Of a stretch of DNA of 64,000 bases, positions 40,802 through 49,069 are shown in pieces; the first letter of the stretch is position 1, and the number at the start of each line of letters is the position of its first letter. The notes under the pieces were generated by a model that was not told the DNA's origin, made no database searches, and worked only from the letters and a program-made list of their open reading frames with translations. Both the position numbers and the translations under genes were made by a program. This stretch comes from Streptomyces sp. NBC_00459. GTDB lineage: Bacteria > Actinomycetota > Actinomycetes > Streptomycetales > Streptomycetaceae. The stretch covers positions 5,890,001 through 5,954,000 of the forward strand of contig NZ_CP107903.1 of the NCBI RefSeq assembly GCF_036013955.1, in the 5' to 3' direction.

Positions 40802-40816
40802 GATACTCTTGGCGGG
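40802..40816 (+). promoter_or_regulatory. Possible -10 giving a leaderless purK transcript
   Basis: GATACT (40802-40807) lies only 8 bp before the purK GTG (40816), with TTCAGG (40780-40785) 16 bp further upstream as a weak -35. If used, transcription would start at or next to the start codon. Confidence 0.35.
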
Positions 40817-41976
40817 TGACGTTCCCGGTAGTCGGCATGGTCGGCGGGGGGCAGCTCGCTCGTATGACACACGAGGCGGGCATCCCGCTCGGCATCAGAT
40901 TCAAGCTCCTCAGTGACACCCCGCAGGAATCCGCGGCGCAGGTCGTCGGTGATGTCGTCATCGGCGACTACCGCGACCTGGAGACGCTGCGCGCGTTCGC
41001 GCAGGGGTGCGATGTGATCACCTTCGATCACGAGCACGTCCCGACCGAGCATCTTCGGGCCCTGGAGGCGGACGGCATCCCCGTCCGCCCCGGCCCCGAC
41101 GCGCTCGTGCACGCCCAGGACAAGGGCGTGATGCGAGCGAAGCTCGACGAGATCGGGGTGCCGTGCCCGCGCCATCGCATCGTGCGCGACGTCGAGGACG
41201 TGGTGGCCTTCGCGGCCGAGGGCCTCCCCGAAGGCGCTCGGGGCGACGGCTTCCCGGTCGTCCTCAAGACGGTCCGCGGCGGCTACGACGGCAAGGGCGT
41301 GTGGGTCGTCCGGTCCGCGGCGGACGCCGCCGACCCCTTCCGGGCCGGCGTGCCGGTCCTGGCCGAGGAGAAGGTCGACTTCGTACGGGAACTGGCGGCG
41401 AACGTCGTCCGCTCCCCGCACGGCCAGGCCGTCGCGTACCCGGTCGTCGAATCCCAGCAGGTCGACGGCGTGTGCGACACGGTCATCGCCCCGGCGCCCG
41501 GCATCGCGGAGGAGCTGACCCTCCAGGCCACCGAACTGGCCCTGCGCATCGCCAAGGAACTCGACGTGGTCGGCCACCTGGCCGTCGAGCTGTTCGAGAC
41601 CCGGGACGGCCGCATCCTCGTCAACGAACTGGCGATGCGCCCGCACAACTCGGGCCACTGGACCCAGGACGGCGCGATCACCAGCCAGTTCGCCAACCAT
41701 GTCCGCGCGGTCCTCGACCTCCCGCTCGGCGACCCGCGCCCGCGCGCGAAGTGGACGGTCATGGCGAACGTCCTCGGCGGCGACTTCCCCGACATGTACT
41801 CCGCGTACCTGCACTGCATGGCCCGCGACCCCCAGCTCAAGATCCACATGTACGGCAAGGACGTGAAGCCCGGCCGCAAGGTCGGCCACGTCAACACCTA
41901 CGGCGACGACCTGGACGACGTGCTGGAGCGCGCTCGTCACGCAGCCGGCTATCTGAGAGGCACGATCACCGAATGA
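40816..41976 (+). CDS. purK: 5-(carboxyamino)imidazole ribonucleotide synthase
   Basis: 386 residues, ATP-grasp enzyme that carboxylates AIR to N5-CAIR with bicarbonate and ATP in purine synthesis. [15 protein letters not shown] at the N-terminus, [26 protein letters not shown] (ATP-grasp) and [21 protein letters not shown] are conserved. GTG at 40816 starts [13 protein letters not shown]; the longer frame from 40774 is not supported. The stop overlaps purE (ATGA). Confidence 0.96.
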   Translation: MTFPVVGMVGGGQLARMTHEAGIPLGIRFKLLSDTPQESAAQVVGDVVIGDYRDLETLRAFAQGCDVITFDHEHVPTEHLRALEADGIPVRPGPDALVHAQDKGVMRAKLDEIGVPCPRHRIVRDVEDVVAFAAEGLPEGARGDGFPVVLKTVRGGYDGKGVWVVRSAADAADPFRAGVPVLAEEKVDFVRELAANVVRSPHGQAVAYPVVESQQVDGVCDTVIAPAPGIAEELTLQATELALRIAKELDVVGHLAVELFETRDGRILVNELAMRPHNSGHWTQDGAITSQFANHVRAVLDLPLGDPRPRAKWTVMANVLGGDFPDMYSAYLHCMARDPQLKIHMYGKDVKPGRKVGHVNTYGDDLDDVLERARHAAGYLRGTITE

Positions 41977-42530
41977 GCCCCGTTGCAGAACCCGGTGCGG
42001 GCCCCCTCGTGGGCATCGTCATGGGTTCCGACTCCGACTGGCCCGTCATGGAGGCCGCCGCCCAGGCCCTGGACGAGTTCGAGATCGCGTACGAGGTCGA
42101 CGTCGTCTCCGCGCACCGCATGCCGCACGAGATGATCGCGTACGGCGAGCACGCCGCCGAGCGCGGTCTGAAGGCGATCATCGCGGGCGCGGGCGGGGCG
42201 GCCCACCTGCCCGGCATGCTGGCGTCGGTGACCCCGCTCCCGGTGATCGGCGTCCCGGTCCCCCTCAAGTACCTCGACGGCATGGACTCGCTGCTGTCGA
42301 TCGTGCAGATGCCGGCCGGTGTGCCGGTCGCCACGGTCTCGGTCGGCGGCGCGCGCAACGCGGGCCTGCTGGCGGCGCGCATCCTCGCCTCGCACGACGA
42401 GGAACTCCTCGGCCGGATGCGGGAGTTCCAGCAGGATCTGAACGACCAGGCCACCGAGAAGGGCAAGCGGCTGCGCGCCAAGGTCGAGAGCGGCGCGGGC
42501 GGCGGCAGCGGCTTCGGTTTCGGGAAGTGA
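41973..42530 (+). CDS. purE: N5-CAIR mutase
   Basis: 185 residues. Converts N5-CAIR to [32 protein letters not shown] and [25 protein letters not shown] are the class I PurE signatures, with the catalytic His in SAHR. The C-terminal [14 protein letters not shown] tail is low-complexity. Coupled to purK by ATGA and to the dipeptidase gene by GTGA. Confidence 0.96.
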   Translation: MSPVAEPGAGPLVGIVMGSDSDWPVMEAAAQALDEFEIAYEVDVVSAHRMPHEMIAYGEHAAERGLKAIIAGAGGAAHLPGMLASVTPLPVIGVPVPLKYLDGMDSLLSIVQMPAGVPVATVSVGGARNAGLLAARILASHDEELLGRMREFQQDLNDQATEKGKRLRAKVESGAGGGSGFGFGK

Positions 42531-43714
42531 CGTCGGTGAGCTCCCTGGAGCAGGCCCGGGAACTCCTGCGCGAGTTCCCGGTCGTCGACGGCCACAACGA
42601 CCTCCCGTGGGCGCTGCGCGAACAGGTCCGCTACGACCTCGACGCCCGCGACATCGCCACCGCCCAGAACGCCCACCTGCACACCGACATCCCGCGGCTG
42701 CGCGAGGGCGGGGTCGGTGCGCAGTACTGGTCGGTGTACGTCCGCTCGGACCTGCCCGACGCGGTGCCCGCGACCCTCGAACAGATCGACTGCGTACGTC
42801 AGTTGATCGCGCGCTACGGAGCCGAGCTGCGGCCCGCCCTGACGGCCGCCGACATGGAGGCGGGCCGGCGTGAAGGCCGTATCGCCTCCCTCATGGGCGC
42901 CGAGGGCGGTCACTCGATCGCCAACTCCCTCGGCACCCTGCGGGGGTTGTACGAGCTGGGCGTGCGCTATCTGACCCTCACCCACAACGACAACGTGGCG
43001 TGGGCGGACTCGGCGACCGACGAACCGGGCGTCGGCGGGCTGTCGGAGTTCGGCCGCGAGGTGGTCCGGGAGATGAACCGCCTCGGCATGCTGGTCGACC
43101 TCTCGCATGTCGCCGCGACGACGATGCGGCACGCGCTGGACACCTCCGTCGCGCCGGTGATCTTCTCCCACTCCTCCTCGCGCGCGGTGTGCGACCACCC
43201 GCGCAACATCCCCGACGACGTGCTGGAACGCCTGCCCGGCAACGGCGGCATGGCCATGGTGACCTTCGTGCCGAAGTTCGTCCTCCAGGCCGCTGTCGAC
43301 TGGACGGCCGCCGCGGACGACAACATGCGCGCCCACGGCTTCCACCACCTGGCCACGACCCCCGAGGCGATGAAGGTCCACCGGGCCTTCGAGGAGTCGA
43401 ACCCGCGCCCGGTCGCCACGGTCTCGACGGTCGCCGACCATCTGGACCACATGCGCGAGGTGGCCGGCATCGACCACCTGGGCATCGGCGGCGACTACGA
43501 CGGCACGGCGTTCACCCCGGACGGCCTGAACGACGTCTCCGGCTATCCGAATCTCATCGCCGAGCTGCTCGACCGGGGCTGGTCGAAGGCCGACCTCGCC
43601 AAGCTGACCTGGGGCAACGCGGTACGGGTGCTGGGCGCAGCGGAGGACGTGGCACGCGAGGAGCGGGGGAGGAGAGGGCCTTCCAACGCCACGTTGGAGG
43701 AACTGGACGGGTGA
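42527..43714 (+). CDS. Membrane dipeptidase (M19 renal dipeptidase family)
   Basis: 395 residues, zinc dipeptidase. All ligands seem present: HND in [14 protein letters not shown], Glu in [13 protein letters not shown], His in [12 protein letters not shown], and His in [15 protein letters not shown], with Asp in [11 protein letters not shown]. It may hydrolyse dipeptides, including D-containing or cyclised ones. GTG at 42527 overlaps the purE stop (GTGA); a second GTG at 42536 is possible. It is the last gene of the pur operon, followed by a strong terminator. Confidence 0.92.
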   Translation: MTSVSSLEQARELLREFPVVDGHNDLPWALREQVRYDLDARDIATAQNAHLHTDIPRLREGGVGAQYWSVYVRSDLPDAVPATLEQIDCVRQLIARYGAELRPALTAADMEAGRREGRIASLMGAEGGHSIANSLGTLRGLYELGVRYLTLTHNDNVAWADSATDEPGVGGLSEFGREVVREMNRLGMLVDLSHVAATTMRHALDTSVAPVIFSHSSSRAVCDHPRNIPDDVLERLPGNGGMAMVTFVPKFVLQAAVDWTAAADDNMRAHGFHHLATTPEAMKVHRAFEESNPRPVATVSTVADHLDHMREVAGIDHLGIGGDYDGTAFTPDGLNDVSGYPNLIAELLDRGWSKADLAKLTWGNAVRVLGAAEDVAREERGRRGPSNATLEELDG

Positions 43715-43751
43715 CGCGCCGACGCTGAACGTCCCGGGGCCGGCGTGTACT

Positions 43752-43792
43752 CCGCCCCGGGGGCGCCGAGCGCACGCGCGCCCCCGGGGCGG
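43752..43792. terminator. Terminator of the purK-purE-dipeptidase operon
   Basis: CCGCCCCGGGGGCGC (43752-43766) pairs with GCGCCCCCGGGGCGG (43778-43792), a perfect 15-bp stem with an 11-nt loop. Confidence 0.8.
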
Positions 43793-43857
43793 CATACCCC
43801 CGAACGCCCCACCCACCAGGAAGCCCCCTCGGCTCCGTGCGACGGTGACCGTATTGC

Positions 43858-43893
43858 GATCACCAGGTAGATCACGACGTGGATCACGACGTA
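43858..43893. repeat. Three 12-bp tandem GATCAC repeats before the dipeptidase paralogue
   Basis: GATCACCAGGTA (43858), GATCACGACGTG (43870) and GATCACGACGTA (43882) follow one another with exact 12-bp period. They end 12 bp before the start codon and cover the place where a promoter or SD should be, suggesting an iterated regulator site. Confidence 0.6.
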
Positions 43894-43904
43894 CGGAGCC
43901 CGCC

Positions 43905-45062
43905 ATGGCCGACCTGCAGGACGAACTGCACACCACAGCCGAGGTCGGGGAACTCGACCAGCCGGCCCCGCCGCCCGTTGCCCTGCCGGAGCTCGACGAG
44001 TACCCCGGCGACATCGGGGCGGCACTCGACCTGTCACTCCTGTCCGATCCGGACGCCGCCCGTCTCGACCGCGCGCACGCCATCCTCGCCGCACACCCCG
44101 TCGCCGACGGCTACAGCGGGCTGCCCTGGGCGCTGCGGCATCTCTCCTGGTACGACCTGGAGCTCGGCGAGGGCACCGTCGACACCGATGTGCCCCGGAT
44201 GCGGCGCGGACACGTGGGCGCGCTGTTCTGGGCGCTGCACCTGCCGGAGGGACTCACCGGCGACCGGGCCGTCGGCGCCACCCTGGAGCAGCTCGACCTG
44301 GTCAAGACGGTGGCCCGGAGCCATCCCGAGGGGTTGCGGCTCGCGGGCACCGCCGGACAGGTCACCGACGCCCGCAACTGCGGACGGGTCGCCGTCGTCC
44401 TCGGGCCCGCCGCGGCAGCCGCCCTCGACGACTCGATCGGCATCCTGCGAGTGCTGCACTCCCTGGGCCTGCGCGTGCTCACCCTCGCCGGTACGTCCTG
44501 GGCGAGCGAGGCCGGGCTCACCCGGTTCGGCGAGGAGGTGGTCCGCGAGATGAACCGGCTCGGCGTGCTGGCCGACCTCTCGGGCGCGTCCCCGGCCACC
44601 ATCGGCCGCGCCGTCACGATCTCCAGGGCGCCGGTCCTGTGCACCCGCTCCGCGGCCCGCGCCCTGCGCCCCCACCCCGCCAACCTGCCCGACGAGACGC
44701 TCGCCGAGCTGGGCGCGGCCGGCGGCCTGTGCCTGGTGCCGCTGACGGCCGAGCAGACCGGGCCGTCCGTCCGTGACGTCGCCGACCATCTCGACCATGT
44801 CCGTGCGGTCGCGGGCCCGGAGTGCGTCGGCCTGTCCGGCACCTACGACTCCGGCAGCGCCCACCCCCAGGAACTCGGCGACGCCTCCTGCTACCCGAAC
44901 CTGATCGCCGAACTCCTGCGCCGCGGCTGGACGGAACCCGACATCGGACTCCTCACCTGGGGAAACGTCCAACGCGTCCTGCGCAGCGCCGACTTCACGG
45001 CCAAGGCGGCCCAGCAGCGCCGGGAGCCGTCCACGGCACGGATCGCGGAGCTGGACGGCTGA
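43905..45062 (+). CDS. Dipeptidase-like protein lacking metal ligands (pseudoenzyme)
   Basis: 385 residues, clearly a paralogue of the preceding M19 dipeptidase ([40 protein letters not shown] shared). Each catalytic position is changed: HND becomes YSG in VADGYSGLPWALR, GAEGGHS becomes GPAAAAA, DLSH becomes [16 protein letters not shown] becomes TRSAARALRPHP and GDYDG becomes GTYDSG. It has an extra N-terminal acidic segment of about 55 residues. It cannot work as a zinc dipeptidase and is probably a binding or regulatory protein. ATG at 43905; the SD is weak (ACGGAG). Confidence 0.82.
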   Translation: MADLQDELHTTAEVGELDQPAPPPVALPELDEYPGDIGAALDLSLLSDPDAARLDRAHAILAAHPVADGYSGLPWALRHLSWYDLELGEGTVDTDVPRMRRGHVGALFWALHLPEGLTGDRAVGATLEQLDLVKTVARSHPEGLRLAGTAGQVTDARNCGRVAVVLGPAAAAALDDSIGILRVLHSLGLRVLTLAGTSWASEAGLTRFGEEVVREMNRLGVLADLSGASPATIGRAVTISRAPVLCTRSAARALRPHPANLPDETLAELGAAGGLCLVPLTAEQTGPSVRDVADHLDHVRAVAGPECVGLSGTYDSGSAHPQELGDASCYPNLIAELLRRGWTEPDIGLLTWGNVQRVLRSADFTAKAAQQRREPSTARIAELDG

Positions 45063-45084
45063 CCTTCCTCTTCTTCAGCCCTGT

Positions 45085-45444
45085 TCAGCCCGCGCAGAGG
45101 CAGAACGGGTGCCCCGCCGGGTCCGCGTACACCCTGAAGGAGCGGGCCCGGTCCTCCGTGTCCAGCGGCTTCGCGCCCAGCGCCAGCACCTCCCGCTCGG
45201 CCGCGTCCAGATCGGCCACGGTCACGTCCAGATGGAACTGCTGCGAGGCGTCGGGCGCCGGCCACTTCGGCGGTACGTGGCCCGGGGCGGCCTGGAAGGC
45301 CAGCTTCGGCCCGTCCGGGATCCGCAGGTCGATCCAGTCCTCCTCGACCTCGGGCGTGCCGCCCAGCAGTCCGGCGTAGAAGGCGGCGAGCACGCCGGGG
45401 TCGGGACAGTCCAGGACGACGGTGTCGAACTTGGCGATGGCCAT
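45085..45444 (-). CDS. VOC-family (glyoxalase/dioxygenase fold) protein
   Basis: 119 residues. VVLDCPDPGVLAAFYAGLLG, WIDLRIPDGPKLAFQ, FHLDVTVADLDAAEREVLALG and VYADPAGHPFCL make one complete VOC unit. The His in HLDVTV and the end ADPAGHPFCL are typical. Substrate unknown; such small proteins include resistance proteins and epimerases. ATG at 45444. Nothing nearby hints at a pathway. Confidence 0.88.
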   Translation of the reverse strand: MAIAKFDTVVLDCPDPGVLAAFYAGLLGGTPEVEEDWIDLRIPDGPKLAFQAAPGHVPPKWPAPDASQQFHLDVTVADLDAAEREVLALGAKPLDTEDRARSFRVYADPAGHPFCLCAG

Positions 45445-45556
45445 GGCTTCCTCCGTTGTTGCCGCTGTTACCTGTTACCCGTTGATGGGATTCATACGGT
45501 AACGGTTACCGGATGCCCGTGCATAGGAGGTAACGCGAAGAGGTACCGTCGGAGGT

Positions 45557-46066
45557 ATGAGCGAGAACGGGTCCGCGCCCGGAGGGCTGGCCCTCGTGGA
45601 GGCACTGGTGAACACCAGGGACCTGGAATCGGGCCGGGACGCGCTGGACACCGCCGAGGGGCGTGCCCCGCTGGGCATCGCGGAGATCGGCGCAGGGGAA
45701 CTGGCGGCCGTGAAGGAGCTGCGTGAGTCCCTGCGGGCCGTCTGCCTGGCCCACGCCGGGCATCCACCGCACGACACGGTCACTCCCCTGGGACAACTGC
45801 TGTCCCGCGCCCCGTTGTTGGTGACCGTCGACGAACGGGACGGCTCGGCCCGCCTGACCGCCGCCGAGGAGGGCCCGCTGCTCTCCCGCGTGGCGGCGGC
45901 CGTCGCGGAGGCGCTCACCGACGGCACCTGGCTGCGCCTGAAGGCCTGTGAGCTGCCCGAGTGCCACTGGGCGTACTACGACCGCAGCCCCGCCGGGCGC
46001 CGCCGCTGGTGCTCCATGTCGGTGTGCGGGGCGCGCGCGAAGATGCGGCGCTATCGCGCGAAGTAG
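45557..46066 (+). CDS. CGNR zinc-finger (ABATE) regulator-like protein
   Basis: 169 residues. An N-terminal helical domain (LVEALVNTRDLESGRDAL, AVKELRESLRAVCLAHAG) is followed by a C-terminal zinc finger: LKACELPECHWAYYDRS then RRWCSMSVCGARAKMRRYR. The C-x4-C ... C-x4-C spacing is that of CGNR fingers, with SVCGAR replacing the usual CGNR. Such proteins are probably stress-related DNA-binding regulators. It diverges from the VOC gene over 112 bp. ATG at 45557. Confidence 0.85.
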   Translation: MSENGSAPGGLALVEALVNTRDLESGRDALDTAEGRAPLGIAEIGAGELAAVKELRESLRAVCLAHAGHPPHDTVTPLGQLLSRAPLLVTVDERDGSARLTAAEEGPLLSRVAAAVAEALTDGTWLRLKACELPECHWAYYDRSPAGRRRWCSMSVCGARAKMRRYRAK

Positions 46067-46145
46067 AGGGTCCGGGCGCAGCGGCTGCCCGGGATTCGGG
46101 ATGCGGGTCCCGGAGGGTGGCCGGGGTGTGGAGAATGGGGCAGGC

Positions 46146-46180
46146 GCCGGTCCGGCCGACTGAGCCTCGGCCGGACCGGC
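46146..46180. terminator. Bidirectional terminator
   Basis: GCCGGTCCGGCCGA (46146-46159) and TCGGCCGGACCGGC (46167-46180) form a perfect 14-bp stem with a 7-nt loop between convergent genes. Confidence 0.8.
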
Positions 46181-46252
46181 GTCCTTCGTCGGCCGGACTC
46201 CGGCAGCCGTGAGCGGCCGACGGGCGGAAGCGACCGTCAGCCGTGGCGCCCG

Positions 46253-47596
46253 TCAGGCGGTGGGCCGCCCCATCGCCCGGTACGTCCAGCCGGCCTTCCG
46301 CCACACCGCCGGGTCGAGGGCGTTGCGCCCGTCCAGGACGAGCCGGTGGGCCACCGCCTCGCCCAGCACCGCCGGGTCCAGCTCGCGGAACTCCCGCCAC
46401 TCGGTCAGGTGCAGTACGGCATCCGCGCCCCGCACAGCCTCCAGGGCCGTGTCGGCGTACGCGAGCGTCGGGAAGAGCCGCCGGGCGTTGTCCATGCCCT
46501 TCGGGTCGTACACCGTCACCTGGCCGCCCTGGAGGTGGATCTGCCCGGCGACGTTGAGGGCCGGCGAGTCACGGACGTCGTCCGAGTCGGGCTTGAAGGT
46601 GGCGCCGAGCACCGCGACCCGCTTCCCGAGGAACGGACCGCCGCCCAGCGCCTGCCGGGCCAGCTCCACCATCTGGCCGCGCTGGCGCATGTTGATCGAG
46701 TCGATCTCGCGCAGGAAGGTCAGCGCCTGGTCGGCGCCCAGCTCACCCGCACGTGCCATGAACGCCCGGATGTCCTTGGGCAGACACCCGCCCCCGAAGC
46801 CGATCCCGGCCCGCAGGAACTTCTTGCCGATCCGGTCGTCGTACCCGATCGCCTCGGCGAGCTTCGCCACATCCCCGTCGGCGGCCTCGCAGACCTCCGC
46901 CATCGCGTTGATGAACGAGATCTTGGTGGCCAGGAAGGAGTTCGCCGACGTCTTCACCAGCTCGGCGGTCGGGAAGTCCGTGACGACGAACGGCGTCCCC
47001 TCCCCGATCGGCGTGGCGTACACCTCGCGCAGCAGCTTCTCGGCCCGCTCGCTCCGTACGCCCACCACGAGCCGGTCGGGGTGCAGGGTGTCCTGGACGG
47101 CGAAGCCCTCGCGCAGGAACTCCGGGTTCCAGGCCAGCTCGGCGTCCGCGCCGGCGGGCGCCAGTCCGGCGATCGTCCGGGCGAGCCGGTCCGCCGAGCC
47201 GACGGGCACGGTCGACTTGCCGACGACGAGGGTGGGGGCGGTGAGGTGCGGGGCGAGGGACTCGATCGCGGAGTCGACGTACGACATGTCGGAGGCGTAC
47301 TCGCCGTGCTTCTGCGGGGTGTTCACACAGACGAAGTGGATGTCCCCGAAGGCGGCGACCTCGGCCCAGTCCATGGTGAAGCTCAGCCGTCCGGTGGACC
47401 CCTCGATCCCCGCGACATGCCTGCGCAGCAGGTCGTCGAGCCCGGGCTCGTACATGGGGGCCTGCCCGCGCCGCAGCAGGTCGATCTTCTCCTCGACCAC
47501 GTCCAGCGCCAGCACCTCGAATCCGAGCTCGGCCATGGCGGCGGCGTGGGTGGCTCCGAGGTATCCGGTGCCGATCACGGTGATCTTGAGAGCCAT
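46253..47596 (-). CDS. UDP-glucose/GDP-mannose dehydrogenase family (probable UDP-glucose 6-dehydrogenase)
   Basis: 447 residues. N-terminal NAD+ fold TVIGTGYLGATHAAAMAELG; ELVKTSANSFLATKISFINA, catalytic Cys in FGGGCLPKDIRAF (about 270) and ATFKPDSDDVRDSPA are the family signatures. Oxidises UDP-glucose to UDP-glucuronate for polysaccharide or teichuronic-acid-type polymers. ATG at 47596 follows AGGAGCACCC. Its location at the edge of the LCP/GT2 block supports an envelope role. GDP-mannose dehydrogenase activity is less likely but not excluded. Confidence 0.92.
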   Translation of the reverse strand: MALKITVIGTGYLGATHAAAMAELGFEVLALDVVEEKIDLLRRGQAPMYEPGLDDLLRRHVAGIEGSTGRLSFTMDWAEVAAFGDIHFVCVNTPQKHGEYASDMSYVDSAIESLAPHLTAPTLVVGKSTVPVGSADRLARTIAGLAPAGADAELAWNPEFLREGFAVQDTLHPDRLVVGVRSERAEKLLREVYATPIGEGTPFVVTDFPTAELVKTSANSFLATKISFINAMAEVCEAADGDVAKLAEAIGYDDRIGKKFLRAGIGFGGGCLPKDIRAFMARAGELGADQALTFLREIDSINMRQRGQMVELARQALGGGPFLGKRVAVLGATFKPDSDDVRDSPALNVAGQIHLQGGQVTVYDPKGMDNARRLFPTLAYADTALEAVRGADAVLHLTEWREFRELDPAVLGEAVAHRLVLDGRNALDPAVWRKAGWTYRAMGRPTA

Positions 47597-47741
47597 GGGT
47601 GCTCCTGGAGGTGTGGCGTGGGGGCGGTCGTGCGTGCGATGGCGAGCATAGTCGCGGGCCTGCCGAGGGCTGTCGTGGCCCTTCACCGGGCAGAATCCCA
47701 CCCGGAATCCACCCTGTCGCCAAGCTCACGTATCACTCGGG

Positions 47742-47791
47742 TTGGCAGGCCCTTAAAATTTGGATTACCTACTGGGTTACTTAACGGTAGT
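47742..47791 (+). promoter_or_regulatory. Promoter and operator-like palindrome before the acyl-CoA dehydrogenase
   Basis: TTGGCA (47742-47747), 17 bp, TTACCT (47765-47770) is a possible promoter. It is followed by GTTA-CT-TAAC (47776-47785) flanked by ACT (47771) and AGT (47789), a near-perfect palindrome placed where a TetR-type fatty-acid repressor would act. Confidence 0.5.
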
Positions 47792-47830
47792 TAGCGTCAG
47801 TCATACAGCGTCTTTGGAGCGTGAGAGACC

Positions 47831-48988
47831 TTGGCCGGATCGGCTGATTTCGACCTGTACCGCCCGTCGGAGGAGCACGACATGCTCCGTGACGCGATCC
47901 GCTCCCTGGCCGAGGCGAAGATCTTGCCGTACGCCGCGGCGGTGGACGAGGAGGCCCGCTTCCCCCAGGAGGCCCATGACGCGCTGGTGGCCAACGATCT
48001 GCACGCGGTGCACGTACCGGAGTCGTACGGCGGCGCGGGCGCGGACGCGCTGGCGACCGTGATCGTGATCGAGGAGGTCGCGCGGGTGTGCGCCTCCTCG
48101 TCCCTGATCCCGGCGGTGAACAAGCTCGGCTCCCTGCCCGTGATCCTCTCCGGCTCGGAGGAGCTGAAGAAGAAGTACATGACACCGCTCGCCAAGGGCG
48201 AGGGCATGTTCTCGTACTGCCTCTCGGAGCCCGACGCGGGCTCGGACGCGGCAGGCATGAAGACGAGGGCGGTCCGCGACGGCGACTTCTACGTCCTCAA
48301 CGGCGTGAAGCGCTGGATCACCAACGCGGGCGAGTCCGAGTACTACACGGTGATGGCCGTGACCGACCCGACAAAGCGCAGCAAGGGCATTTCGGCCTTC
48401 GTGGTCGAGAAGTCCGACGAGGGCGTCTCCTTCGGCGCCCCGGAGAAGAAGCTCGGTATCAAGGGCAGCCCGACCCGCGAGGTCTACCTCGACAACGTCC
48501 GCATCCCGGCCGACCGCATGATCGGTGAGGAGGGCACGGGCTTCGCCACCGCGATGAAGACCCTGGACCACACCCGCATCACGATCGCCGCGCAGGCCCT
48601 GGGCATCGCGCAGGGCGCCCTCGACTACGCCAAGGGGTACGTCAAGGAGCGCAAGCAGTTCGGCAAGCCGATCGCCGACTTCCAGGGCATCCAGTTCATG
48701 CTCGCCGACATGGCGATGAAGATCGAGGCGGCCCGGCAGCTCACGTACGCGGCGGCGGCCAAGTCCCAGCGCGGCGACAAGGACCTCACCTTCCAGGGCG
48801 CGGCGGCGAAGTGCTTCGCGTCGGACGTGGCGATGGAGGTCACCACGGACGCGGTCCAGTTGCTGGGCGGCTACGGCTACACCCGCGACTACCCGGTCGA
48901 GCGCATGATGCGCGACGCCAAGATCACACAGATCTACGAAGGCACCAACCAGGTCCAGCGGATCGTGATGGCCCGCAACCTGCCGTAA
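47831..48988 (+). CDS. Acyl-CoA dehydrogenase
   Basis: 385 residues, FAD enzyme of beta-oxidation or branched-chain amino acid breakdown. SYCLSEPDAGSDAAGMKTRA (signature 1) and QLLGGYGYTRDYPVERMMRDA (signature 2) are intact; the catalytic base Glu is in QIYEGTNQVQRIV. The start is a TTG (47831) after GTGAGAGACC; no better start is in frame. A strong terminator follows the stop. The short-chain/isovaleryl subgroup fits the length; the substrate is not certain. Confidence 0.93.
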   Translation: MAGSADFDLYRPSEEHDMLRDAIRSLAEAKILPYAAAVDEEARFPQEAHDALVANDLHAVHVPESYGGAGADALATVIVIEEVARVCASSSLIPAVNKLGSLPVILSGSEELKKKYMTPLAKGEGMFSYCLSEPDAGSDAAGMKTRAVRDGDFYVLNGVKRWITNAGESEYYTVMAVTDPTKRSKGISAFVVEKSDEGVSFGAPEKKLGIKGSPTREVYLDNVRIPADRMIGEEGTGFATAMKTLDHTRITIAAQALGIAQGALDYAKGYVKERKQFGKPIADFQGIQFMLADMAMKIEAARQLTYAAAAKSQRGDKDLTFQGAAAKCFASDVAMEVTTDAVQLLGGYGYTRDYPVERMMRDAKITQIYEGTNQVQRIVMARNLP

Positions 48989-49006
48989 CCGGTACGGCTG
49001 CCGGTC

Positions 49007-49050
49007 ACGCGTTCGCCCCTGCCCGACGGATCGGGCAGGGGCGAACGCGT
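49007..49050. terminator. Perfect 20-bp terminator
   Basis: 49007-49026 pairs without mismatch with 49031-49050 around a CGGA loop, between the acyl-CoA dehydrogenase and the convergent LCP gene. Confidence 0.85.
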
Positions 49051-49069
49051 GTACGGCCGACCGCTGTGC

